Below, in pieces: positions 1-5,327 of a stretch of DNA of 6,444 nucleotides; position 1 is the first letter of the stretch; every line of letters starts with the position of its first letter. The stretch comes from Candidatus Aenigmatarchaeota archaeon (GTDB taxonomy: Archaea; Aenigmatarchaeota; Aenigmatarchaeia; CG10238-14), in NCBI GenBank assembly GCA_017610225.1, contig JAFCCM010000088.1, positions 1 to 6,444 of the forward strand, in the 5' to 3' direction. The position numbers were made by a program, and so were the translations under genes. The notes under the pieces are model-generated. The model searched no databases and was not told the DNA's origin. It saw nothing but the letters and a program-made list of their open reading frames with translations.

Positions 1-60
1 GGGGGCGAGCTTGCGAGTATGAGCGACTAAAGAGAGCGAACGCGTGGGGAACGCACGCAA
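1..60. other. GC-rich stretch with repeated GCGAG/GAGCG words
   Basis: 37 of 60 bases are G or C, in a window that is otherwise strongly AT-rich. The words GCGAG (5-9 and 13-17) and GAGCG (21-25 and 34-38) recur at irregular spacing, and a 4-bp inverted repeat GCGT/ACGC (42-45 with 51-54) encloses a GGGGA loop. Two plus-strand frames close early (stops at 20-22 and 28-30). The third stays open to 254 but has no start codon in the window and runs antisense to the next gene. It could be the tail of a structured RNA, a dispersed repeat, the end of an upstream gene, or a contig-edge artefact. I cannot tell which and make no functional call. Confidence 0.4.
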
Positions 61-157
61 GAAGAAAAACTAGAATAACAACCACAACAACAACCATTAA
101 CAACAAGTACAATAACCAGAAGAACAACGACAAAATTTTAAAAATCAAGGATTGGAC
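61..157. repeat. A/C-rich low-complexity tract, probable 3' untranslated region
   Basis: Bases 75-131 are almost entirely A and C, dominated by AAC/ACA triplets (for example 81-94). On the minus strand this reads as a U/G-rich GTT-type run directly downstream of the small gene ending at 158, including a T5 (140-144) and a T4 (136-139). U-rich tracts terminate archaeal transcription, so this could be where that minus-strand transcript ends. No gene, tRNA or hairpin of note is visible here. Confidence 0.4.
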
Positions 158-421
158 TCACTCAATCATCAAAAATTTCTTTTTTTCTTGTTCTAGGTTA
201 ATGCCCGGATACATCGACATAAAATCTGAATTAAATTCTTCTCTTGCTTCCTGAATCTTTTTCATCTCTTCGTTCTCGATTATTTCTTCCCCTTTCTCTC
301 TAGCCGGCATTTTAGACGATAAGAATCTTTTTTCAACATCATTGATGGAAACTAAACTTTTTGGAACAATTAGACTTTCCCAATGTTGTTTGAATTTTCT
401 CTGCTCTTCGATTATTCCCAT
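158..421 (-). CDS. small charged hypothetical protein (87 aa)
   Basis: I do not recognise this protein. It is very rich in Glu and Lys, has no cysteines, no membrane segment and no signal peptide, and is probably a cytosolic, largely helical protein. The middle (about residues 40-65) reads as an amphipathic charged helix; the C-terminus (about 68-87) contains a short MYPGI segment and a lysine run. The ATG at 421 is preferred over a TTG one codon upstream because a GGTGAT Shine-Dalgarno-like element (complement of 427-432) sits 5 bases before the ATG. The gene diverges from the mazG-like gene across about 52 bp. That a clear ribosome binding site fits an open frame in this compact genome argues it is real, but there is no homology support, so existence is likely and function unknown. 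Confidence 0.6.
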   Translation of the reverse strand: MGIIEEQRKFKQHWESLIVPKSLVSINDVEKRFLSSKMPAREKGEEIIENEEMKKIQEAREEFNSDFMSMYPGINLEQEKKKFLMIE

Positions 422-473
422 CAATCATCACCACAGTAATACTTTTATTTCTGATTTGAAATATTAAAGTGTT
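422..473. promoter_or_regulatory. divergent promoter region between the small hypothetical gene and mazG-like gene
   Basis: This AT-rich spacer separates two head-to-head genes. On the plus strand, TTTTATTT (443-450) lies about 26 bases before the mazG ATG at 474, the usual archaeal TATA-to-start distance. With no Shine-Dalgarno visible, this suggests a leaderless mazG transcript. On the minus strand, a TTTAATAT-like element (complement around 459-467) would place the start near 437, leaving a short leader that contains the GGTGAT ribosome site. Both assignments are inferred from spacing only. Confidence 0.4.
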
Positions 474-866
474 ATGAACAATAAAACCAGCGTAGAATCC
501 CTTAAGAAAATTATTTCTTTAGTCGAACAACTCCGCGTGGAATGTCCATGGATAAAGCAACAGACCGTTAAAAAACATTTTGAAGAGTTGAAGAAGGAAG
601 TGGAAGAACTCGGGGAAGCAATTGAAAATAATGACAAGGAAAACCTTGGGGAAGAATTGGGAGATGTCCTCTGGGATTTATTGACTTTGATTAAAATTTC
701 TAAAGATGAGTATGGATTCAAACTAGAAGATATTTGCAATGCAGTATGTGAAAAAATAATCAGAAGAAAACCGTATATTTTTGGAGATGAGAAGGCAGAA
801 ACTCCTGAAGAGGCATGTAAGATTTGGAGAAGAGTGAAAAAAGAGGAGAAGAAAGTTAAGAAATAA
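474..866 (+). CDS. MazG-like nucleotide pyrophosphohydrolase
   Basis: MazG-type enzymes are all-alpha hydrolases that cleave NTPs or dNTPs to the monophosphate and pyrophosphate, often removing non-canonical nucleotides from the pool. The 130-residue protein shows the family signature: a CPW-x3-QT segment (residues 24-31), then the metal-binding ExxE (E42, E45) and ExxD (E61, D64) pairs of the alpha-helical core, the latter inside EELGDVLWD. A second conserved region follows, with a RRKPYIFGD segment resembling the RRHPHVF motif of MazG. It is a single-domain protein, about half the size of the tandem E. coli MazG and typical of archaeal versions. The ATG at 474 lacks a ribosome site and is probably leaderless. 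The radical SAM gene follows after 27 bp and is probably co-transcribed. The Lys/Glu-rich tail after about residue 118 looks unstructured. Exact substrate cannot be read from sequence. Confidence 0.88.
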   Translation: MNNKTSVESLKKIISLVEQLRVECPWIKQQTVKKHFEELKKEVEELGEAIENNDKENLGEELGDVLWDLLTLIKISKDEYGFKLEDICNAVCEKIIRRKPYIFGDEKAETPEEACKIWRRVKKEEKKVKK

Positions 867-893
867 AAATCTAATCATTAAATTCAACTATAG

Positions 894-1598
894 ATGATAT
901 ATTATCTCAATGCATATGTATACTGGCGCAATGGTCCTTGTTACAATCCTAGTCAAGGTGACGATTGCCCAAATAATTGTAGAATTTGTTTTAGAAAGTG
1001 GGGTATGCACACAATTGGAGCAACAAATAAATATGGAACAGAAGAAGTATATGATTTAAGACTAGAGAGAAGACTTGCCGTTAAGGACTTTAATGAAATA
1101 AAATTTCGAATGAAAAGTTTGTTAAGAAGATTTTCTGGAAAACTTTATGATGAGTTTGTTATTTGTGGTCAAGGAGAACCTACCGTAGAATTAGATTTAA
1201 TTTTGAAACTTATTGAATGGACTCAAGGACGTTATAGAAAACCAATAAGATTGGTTACAAATGGTCAGGGTAATCTATTAAATCCTGGGAGAGATGTAGT
1301 GGAAGAATTAAGAGAAGTAGATTTAAGAAATCCTGATGTAGCTTTGATTGTTAGTACAAGTTTACTTGGTCATGACCAAGAGTCTTATAATAGAAATTGT
1401 AACCCAAGATTTATGGAACTTGCTTTTCCTAAAGTTTTAGAATTTGCTGGAAGGGCACTCGAAGTATTTGGAACAGAAAAGACGGAAATAACTTCTGTGA
1501 TGACCGATGGGATTAATATAAGAGGAATCGAGAAATTAGCAAGAAGAATGGGATATACTAATTTTAGGAAAAGACCAGAAATAAGTGTAATATGGTAA
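894..1598 (+). CDS. radical SAM protein resembling the TatD-associated family
   Basis: The 234-residue protein has the radical SAM cluster motif CxxxCxxC (C25, C29, C32), whose three cysteines bind the 4Fe-4S cluster that reductively cleaves S-adenosylmethionine. GQGEP (92-96) matches the GGEP motif that contacts the SAM amino group. TNGQGNL (122-128), a STSL strand (154-157) and YNRNCNP (165-171) resemble blocks of the TatD-family-associated radical SAM proteins, whose substrate is unknown. The cluster loop is preceded by a longer than usual N-terminal stretch with an additional cysteine (C16). No auxiliary cluster domain follows, so this is a minimal radical SAM core. No tatD gene is visible; the neighbour is mazG, 27 bp upstream. 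The ATG at 894 has no ribosome site but is the first start in an open frame. An activating-enzyme or QueE-like role cannot be excluded; the radical SAM fold is near certain, the subfamily moderately so. Confidence 0.82.
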   Translation: MIYYLNAYVYWRNGPCYNPSQGDDCPNNCRICFRKWGMHTIGATNKYGTEEVYDLRLERRLAVKDFNEIKFRMKSLLRRFSGKLYDEFVICGQGEPTVELDLILKLIEWTQGRYRKPIRLVTNGQGNLLNPGRDVVEELREVDLRNPDVALIVSTSLLGHDQESYNRNCNPRFMELAFPKVLEFAGRALEVFGTEKTEITSVMTDGINIRGIEKLARRMGYTNFRKRPEISVIW

Positions 1599-1605
1599 TC
1601 ATTCC

Positions 1606-2832
1606 CTATAAGAAATCCACAACTCTCCTTTGTTTTTTCATCATTTCAAGAACCTTACTTTTCTTCAACCAAACGTCATTATTGATCCTCAGCATAATAT
1701 CAATCCTCTTCAATGCATATTCTAACGAGTCAAATTTCAACGGTTTTTTAGTCATAGCATCGCGAATAGTCTCTCTGACTTTCCAAACACCTACTTCGGA
1801 AAAATATTCTGGTCTTATCTCACGAACAATCAAAACTCCAGCCTGTCGTTTGATTTTTTTCAAATATTCCAATACTGCTAACCTTCCAGAATAATATCCA
1901 CCCGCAACGTTCTTTGCATATTTTTTTCTTCCCCAGTAAAATTCATGGTCAGTAATAACATTCGGTTCTTTCAAACCTTGAGACCACATACCACCTGGAA
2001 TAGCCATTTCAACTTGTTCAAACATCCAACTAGTAGGCATCAGTAAGACTTCAAAATAATTACCAAGATAATTGCTTTCAAAAAGAAGATAATCACTAAC
2101 AGAAGGATAAGTCTTAACATTTTTTAAAAGGTTTTTTGCAACAATATCATCAGCAGCAGTAATAGACCATCTTGTTGGAACTAATCTCCGTTGTTTTTTC
2201 AATCCCAGCAATCCAACAGAAAGTAAACGATTCAATTCATAGACATCTTGTCCATGTTCATACAGATCAACCATTGCTTTAGTTGCTTTGAAGTCAACAT
2301 CTGATGTAATATATTCTACACGTTTTTTGACTTTGGGATTTTCTGTTATTCTAGCTTTCTTGACTATCTCAGATGGTCCGAATGGTGAAGCATTGAAATT
2401 AAAATTCAATTCCATCTTCGGGATTTTTCTAAGAACAACTTCAGTATCAACAGGTTCAGATGAAAGTGCAATTTCCTGAACAGTTTCCAAGAATCTATCA
2501 GGTTTAGTAGCATCGACAAAATTTTTTCTTCTGGAGTTGATTAATGATGATCTGAATTCAAGTATTTTTCCAGGTTGCATTTTTTGATTAAACCATTCTT
2601 TTGGAGAATTCATTATTGTTGTATTTCCATGTTCTATTGGTAATAATATCCCGACATTTATTTTAGGATAACCATATCTTCCGATAAAAGTTGCTGGGGG
2701 GCTAGAACCAAATAATTCGGGTTTCTTTATAATCTGCTTCATCTTTACTCGAGTATACATACTATCAAGAATAGGGCATCTATTCAACCCACACCATCCT
2801 CTTCCTTTACAAGCCAGGCACATTGATTTCAT
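1606..2832 (-). CDS. nreA: Nre-type archaeal DNA repair protein
   Basis: Nre proteins are archaeal factors linked genetically to nucleotide-excision-type repair; in Haloferax, NreA acts with UvrABC in mitomycin C damage repair and depends on a PCNA-interaction motif. Two hallmarks are visible. The N-terminus has four cysteines (C5, C8, C14, C19, spaced C-x2-C-x5-C-x4-C within a CKGRGWCG context), a probable zinc site. The extreme C-terminus has Q401-x2-V404-x2-F407-L408, a slightly degenerate PIP box that would dock on PCNA. In between lie the two conserved Nre regions (DUF650/DUF651), with blocks such as FVGR-like FIGRYGYP and MPTSWMFEQ. Length, 408 aa, is usual. The ATG at 2832 is chosen over a TTG 18 bases upstream because GGTGGT (complement of 2838-2843) lies 5 bases before it. 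It converges on the radical SAM gene with 7 bp between stops and diverges from the histone-like operon. Confidence 0.9.
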   Translation of the reverse strand: MKSMCLACKGRGWCGLNRCPILDSMYTRVKMKQIIKKPELFGSSPPATFIGRYGYPKINVGILLPIEHGNTTIMNSPKEWFNQKMQPGKILEFRSSLINSRRKNFVDATKPDRFLETVQEIALSSEPVDTEVVLRKIPKMELNFNFNASPFGPSEIVKKARITENPKVKKRVEYITSDVDFKATKAMVDLYEHGQDVYELNRLLSVGLLGLKKQRRLVPTRWSITAADDIVAKNLLKNVKTYPSVSDYLLFESNYLGNYFEVLLMPTSWMFEQVEMAIPGGMWSQGLKEPNVITDHEFYWGRKKYAKNVAGGYYSGRLAVLEYLKKIKRQAGVLIVREIRPEYFSEVGVWKVRETIRDAMTKKPLKFDSLEYALKRIDIMLRINNDVWLKKSKVLEMMKKQRRVVDFL

Positions 2833-2837
2833 GAGAA

Positions 2838-2843
2838 ACCACC
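2838..2843 (-). promoter_or_regulatory. ribosome binding site deciding the nreA start
   Basis: The minus strand reads GGTGGT followed by 5 bases and the ATG at 2832, a good match to the archaeal anti-Shine-Dalgarno. It rules against the upstream TTG, which would lie before this site, and against the ATG at 2823, which would be 14 bases away. Confidence 0.7.
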
Positions 2844-2887
2844 AAAACAATAATTAAATATGTTAAAACCTAAATTTATGTTAATTT
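2844..2887. promoter_or_regulatory. divergent promoter region between nreA and the histone-like operon
   Basis: Two AT-rich elements lie here. TTAAATATG (2854-2862) on the plus strand would start transcription near 2882, giving a leader of about 19 bases that includes the ribosome site of the histone-like gene. CATAAATTTA (complement of 2871-2880) would start the nreA transcript near 2850, leaving an 18-base leader that includes GGTGGT. The two TATA-like elements are thus crossed, with each promoter overlapping the other. Positions are inferred from spacing to the ribosome sites, not from measured starts. Confidence 0.4.
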
Positions 2888-2894
2888 GAGGTGA
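2888..2894 (+). promoter_or_regulatory. strong ribosome binding site supporting a TTG start
   Basis: GAGGTGA is the best Shine-Dalgarno match in the window and sits 6 bases before TTG at 2901. The next in-frame ATG is 75 bases further on, which makes the TTG the convincing start. Confidence 0.8.
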
Positions 2895-2900
2895 TTATTT

Positions 2901-3335
2901 TTGCCAGAAGAAAGTAAAGAAGAAGTTAAAGTAGAAGAGAAAAAGGAAGAAGTTAATGAACACGCCGAAGAAAAAATGAATGAACCTGTCGAAGAAGAAG
3001 TAGATGATGAAAAATCAGGATTACCATTTCCAACTGCCCCTATTGTAAGGGTCATGAAATCTAATCTAGATAGTCATAAACTAGTTAGAAGACAAGTAAA
3101 AGAACAAATGAATACGTGGTTAGGAAAAATATGTGCAGAAGTAAGTAAAGACATGAACCAAAGTCCTTACCCAACTGTAGGTGTTCCACTGTTCAAAGAA
3201 GCGATTAGAAAATATGAGAATGTTGAGGAGTTGAGAAAAGAAAAGGAAAGAATCGTAGCATCTCTACATAAAATCAAACTAGACTGTGACTCATTGATCA
3301 GGGATTTGGATCATAAATTTGATGATGAAAATTAG
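2901..3335 (+). CDS. histone-fold protein with acidic N-tail and C-terminal coiled coil
   Basis: Three parts are visible in 144 residues. Residues 1-38 are highly acidic (18 Glu/Asp against 6 Lys) and probably disordered. Residues 41-105 align by eye to archaeal histones: LPFPTAPIVRVMKS corresponds to the LPIAPIGRIIK start of helix 1 with its conserved Arg (R50); a long helix about 59-87 stands for helix 2; PTVGVPLFKEAIRKY (91-105) matches the loop and short third helix, keeping the Thr (T92). Residues 106-140 form a heptad-like charged helix, a likely coiled coil. Canonical archaeal histones are about 65-70 aa with no tails, so this resembles the recently described extended (coiled-coil type) prokaryotic histones. 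The loop GRKT DNA-contact lysine is absent. It probably binds DNA as a dimer or higher oligomer, but a non-DNA-binding histone-fold partner is possible. It opens an operon with DUF424 starting directly after its stop. Confidence 0.72.
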   Translation: MPEESKEEVKVEEKKEEVNEHAEEKMNEPVEEEVDDEKSGLPFPTAPIVRVMKSNLDSHKLVRRQVKEQMNTWLGKICAEVSKDMNQSPYPTVGVPLFKEAIRKYENVEELRKEKERIVASLHKIKLDCDSLIRDLDHKFDDEN

Positions 3336-3632
3336 ATGTTTTGTTACAAACTCCATAGAACAAGAATAGAAAGTTATGAATTAGTCCTTGCTATATGTGA
3401 TAAAGACTTGGTTGGAAAGAAACTAAGAAAAAAACCTGAATTTGAAGTAAATAAAACATTCTACTGCGACAAGGAATGTGATGAAGAGAAGGCATTAAAA
3501 CTAATCAAGGATTGTACCATAGCTAATCTAATAGGTAAAAAAATAGTAAATCTAGCTTTGGAAAAAAAGTTTATTACAAGGGAAAACGTTATCTTAATTG
3601 GAGATGTACCACATGCGCAAATTGTCAAATAA
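3336..3632 (+). CDS. DUF424 family protein
   Basis: This 98-residue protein matches the archaeal DUF424 family along its whole length. Recognisable blocks are the N-terminal MFCYKLHR strand, AICDKDLVGKKL (residues 20-31), an FYCDKE segment in place of the family's FYGGE, the helix TIANLIGKKIV, and the closing IGDVPHAQIVK block that is the strongest family signature. The function is not established; the protein is small, soluble and widely conserved in Archaea, which suggests a housekeeping role. The ATG begins on the base after the stop of the histone-like gene, and the last 20 bases are shared with the next gene, so translation of the three is probably coupled. It has three cysteines of its own (C3, C22 and the pair around FYCDKEC), without an obvious metal-site spacing. 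Confidence 0.88.
   Translation: MFCYKLHRTRIESYELVLAICDKDLVGKKLRKKPEFEVNKTFYCDKECDEEKALKLIKDCTIANLIGKKIVNLALEKKFITRENVILIGDVPHAQIVK
3600..3606 (+). promoter_or_regulatory. ribosome binding site deciding the pilin-like start
   Basis: GGAGATG lies inside the end of the DUF424 gene and 6 bases before ATG at 3613. The ATG embedded in this element (3604) is too close to GGAG to use it, so 3613 is preferred. Confidence 0.65.
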
Positions 3633-4179
3633 AGCACAATTTTTCATTCTTACAACAGTAATAATAATTGGTGTTTTTTTTACTCTTAGTAAGTATGTTA
3701 ACCAACATTCATTTATTGACACTTCTGCTGCTGCAAAAGGCGCGGAAATTTTCATGTTCGAAAATATCAAAGAAAAAGCTATTAAAACTGTCCAAATAAG
3801 TAACGTAACTAATTTTAAACCAAGATTGTTAGAATACAAAATTTCTGTTGAGAATATGGTCGCAGATAGAGGGTATACAATTGTTTTTGATTATGTTAAT
3901 GTTACTGATGTTGATGATAATAATGTTGTTTATTTTAACATGACATTAATGTCTGAAAAATATATTCTCAAATCTGGATTTTCTCAACGAGCTCCTCTAA
4001 CAGAATGTGATAGACTTTGTGTTATGGAAGATTATGATGAAGGCGTGTGTGAACAGAATCCAGTTGGACAATGTGAACAAAAAGTGCCACCTGGTGATTA
4101 TTATGGTCCAGAGGGGGATGTATATTGTACGGGTGGTGAAGATGAAGATACATGTTGCTGTTTTCCATCAACAGATTAA
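3613..4179 (+). CDS. pilin-like secreted or membrane-anchored protein with an eight-cysteine C-terminal domain
   Basis: I know no named family for this 188-residue protein. The N-terminus is a class III (archaeal prepilin) type signal: a short basic leader, K7-A8 before Q9, then a hydrophobic segment (about 10-25). A PibD/FlaK-type peptidase would cut after A8 and leave the hydrophobic helix for assembly or membrane anchoring. The middle (about 40-125) is beta-rich and has three N-glycosylation sequons (two NVT, one NMT), consistent with display outside the cell. The end holds eight cysteines (C132, C136, C146, C154, C172, C181, C182, C183) in a Gly/Asp/Glu-rich context ending in a CCC triplet, suggesting a disulfide-knotted or metal-binding module. 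ATG at 3613 is chosen on its GGAGATG site; ATG at 3604 would add three residues. It overlaps DUF424 by 20 bp and ends the operon. Alternatively it is a simple type II membrane protein. Confidence 0.68.
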   Translation: MRKLSNKAQFFILTTVIIIGVFFTLSKYVNQHSFIDTSAAAKGAEIFMFENIKEKAIKTVQISNVTNFKPRLLEYKISVENMVADRGYTIVFDYVNVTDVDDNNVVYFNMTLMSEKYILKSGFSQRAPLTECDRLCVMEDYDEGVCEQNPVGQCEQKVPPGDYYGPEGDVYCTGGEDEDTCCCFPSTD

Positions 4180-4184
4180 AAAAA
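4178..4184 (-). terminator. T7 tract after rfcL
   Basis: Directly after the rfcL stop codon the minus strand reads seven consecutive T, which fits a factor-independent archaeal oligo-T terminator for the rfcS-rfcL operon. No hairpin is needed or seen. Confidence 0.45.
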
Positions 4185-5324
4185 TTAAACTAATTCCTCT
4201 AGGTTAAAGTATGGTAAAAATTCAGTTCTGATTTTTTTTGTCGAACAATGTAATTCTTCAGAGAGTTTTAATAATTGTACTTTTTCTTTTGCTCGTTTAA
4301 ACTTAGTCATTCCAAAGTATTTTATTCTATCTGGATATTCATATTTTGAGAATTTTCTGTACATTTCTTTTTTTGATAAAGCCACTCCAGCAGTCATGAG
4401 ATCGATCATGTATTTGAGTAATTTCCAGTATTGTCTTCTTGATATTCTTCCTCTGAATGTATCTGCCCTTGATAGCATCTCATAAGCTTTAGCAATTTCT
4501 TCTGGTTTTTCATATTCATTAGCAATGTTCTGTTCTATCCACCAAAAGATTTCATCAGGTGGTTTACTAACATTTTGAATAGACATTCTCGCTGCAATCG
4601 GAGATTTAGTTTTGAAAATTATTTTTAAAGCATCAAACACATTTTCTTCTCTTTCCCTATTCCCAAGACTTTCTAAATCTTTGACTACTATTTCTTTTTT
4701 TCCTTTTGATAACATTTCTAAATCATTTATTGCTGATCTTAAATCTCCTTCAGATCTTTTTGCTAATTGTTTCAAAATATCTTTGCTACATTTGATGTTT
4801 TCTTTTTGACAAATTTCTTCCAATCTTTTGACCATTCCCCAAAAGTTGACTTTACCAAAGTTGATGAGTTGGTAATGTGTTTTTAATTTAGATAATTTAG
4901 GACTCCATTTATCATTAACCGTTAAGACTATTGGAAATTTTGATTCTTGTATTATCTTTACTATTTCCCCCGGACCCCCTCTATCTTTTCTTCCTGATAA
5001 TCCATCTATTTCATCTATAAGAAAAATTTTACCTTTTTTGAATAATGAATATTGTTTCATAGATTGGCCAATCACTTCTTTTATTTGTGATGATGTTCGA
5101 TAGTCGGATGCATTTAATTCAATGACTTCAAGATTTTTTTCTAATGCTAATGCTTCTGTCAAACAGGTCTTGCCAACACCTGGTGGACCAGCAAATAATG
5201 CTGCTTTTTTTCCTGGTTTCCAATTTTGATACCATAGTGTAAATTGTTCTACGGGTTTTTTTTGACCCATTACTTCAGATACCTTTTTAGGAGAATATTT
5301 TTCTGTCCAGAGCATAAAAATCAT
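4185..5324 (-). CDS. rfcL: replication factor C large subunit
   Basis: RfcL is the single large subunit of the archaeal pentameric clamp loader (one RfcL, four RfcS), which opens PCNA and loads it at primer-template junctions using ATP. Visible in order: the N-terminal LWTEKYSPK box, Walker A GPPGVGKT (46-53), the NASD block (71-74), Walker B FLIDEID followed by GL (101-109), sensor 1 ND (137-138), and sensor 2 GDLRSA (193-198). It lacks the SRC arginine-finger motif, as expected for a large subunit. At 379 residues it is shorter than many archaeal RfcL (roughly 400-500), and the C-terminus ends in YFNLEELV without the Lys-rich tail and PCNA-interaction motif of the longer ones. It starts 3 bp after the rfcS stop. 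No clear ribosome site precedes it; the ATG at 5315 (giving MLWTEKY) would match family N-termini equally well. Identity is secure. Confidence 0.95.
   Translation of the reverse strand: MIFMLWTEKYSPKKVSEVMGQKKPVEQFTLWYQNWKPGKKAALFAGPPGVGKTCLTEALALEKNLEVIELNASDYRTSSQIKEVIGQSMKQYSLFKKGKIFLIDEIDGLSGRKDRGGPGEIVKIIQESKFPIVLTVNDKWSPKLSKLKTHYQLINFGKVNFWGMVKRLEEICQKENIKCSKDILKQLAKRSEGDLRSAINDLEMLSKGKKEIVVKDLESLGNREREENVFDALKIIFKTKSPIAARMSIQNVSKPPDEIFWWIEQNIANEYEKPEEIAKAYEMLSRADTFRGRISRRQYWKLLKYMIDLMTAGVALSKKEMYRKFSKYEYPDRIKYFGMTKFKRAKEKVQLLKLSEELHCSTKKIRTEFLPYFNLEELV
4232..4239 (+). terminator. T8 tract downstream of the histone-like operon
   Basis: Eight consecutive T lie about 50 bases past the pilin-like stop on the plus strand, inside the 3' end of the opposing rfcL gene. 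Since the two operons end 5 bp apart, transcripts from the plus strand probably stop here and overlap rfcL antisense. This is inference from an oligo-T run alone. Confidence 0.3.
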
Positions 5325-5327
5325 TTT

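Noticed and set aside
1..157. A tRNA gene in the GC-rich edge
   Set aside because: I looked for a T-arm GTTC-like box and a 7-bp acceptor pairing and found neither; the A/C tract cannot fold into a cloverleaf.
3..254. A plus-strand frame open from the window edge to a stop at 252-254
   Set aside because: It has no start codon before the middle of the opposing gene, it translates to Thr/Asn low complexity through the A/C tract, and it overlaps the 87-residue gene antisense. A C-terminal tail of an upstream gene cannot be fully excluded without more sequence.
464..739. Minus-strand frame of 91 codons inside the mazG-like gene
   Set aside because: Ser/Phe/Leu-rich translation typical of the antisense of a Glu/Lys-rich gene; fully covered by the better supported MazG protein.
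1592..1894. Plus-strand frame of 100 codons over the end of nreA
   Set aside because: Antisense shadow of a strongly supported nreA reading frame with its C-terminal PIP motif; no ribosome site or recognisable domain.
3594..3839. Minus-strand frame of 81 codons over the start of the pilin-like gene
   Set aside because: Its hydrophobic look comes from being opposite a signal-helix coding region; the plus strand has ribosome sites and coupled genes.
4007..4207. Plus-strand frame of 66 codons overlapping the end of the pilin-like gene
   Set aside because: It is the +1 shadow of the cysteine-rich module and runs into rfcL; no independent start signal. It also gives no sign of a frameshift, because the main frame ends cleanly with the cysteine pattern intact.
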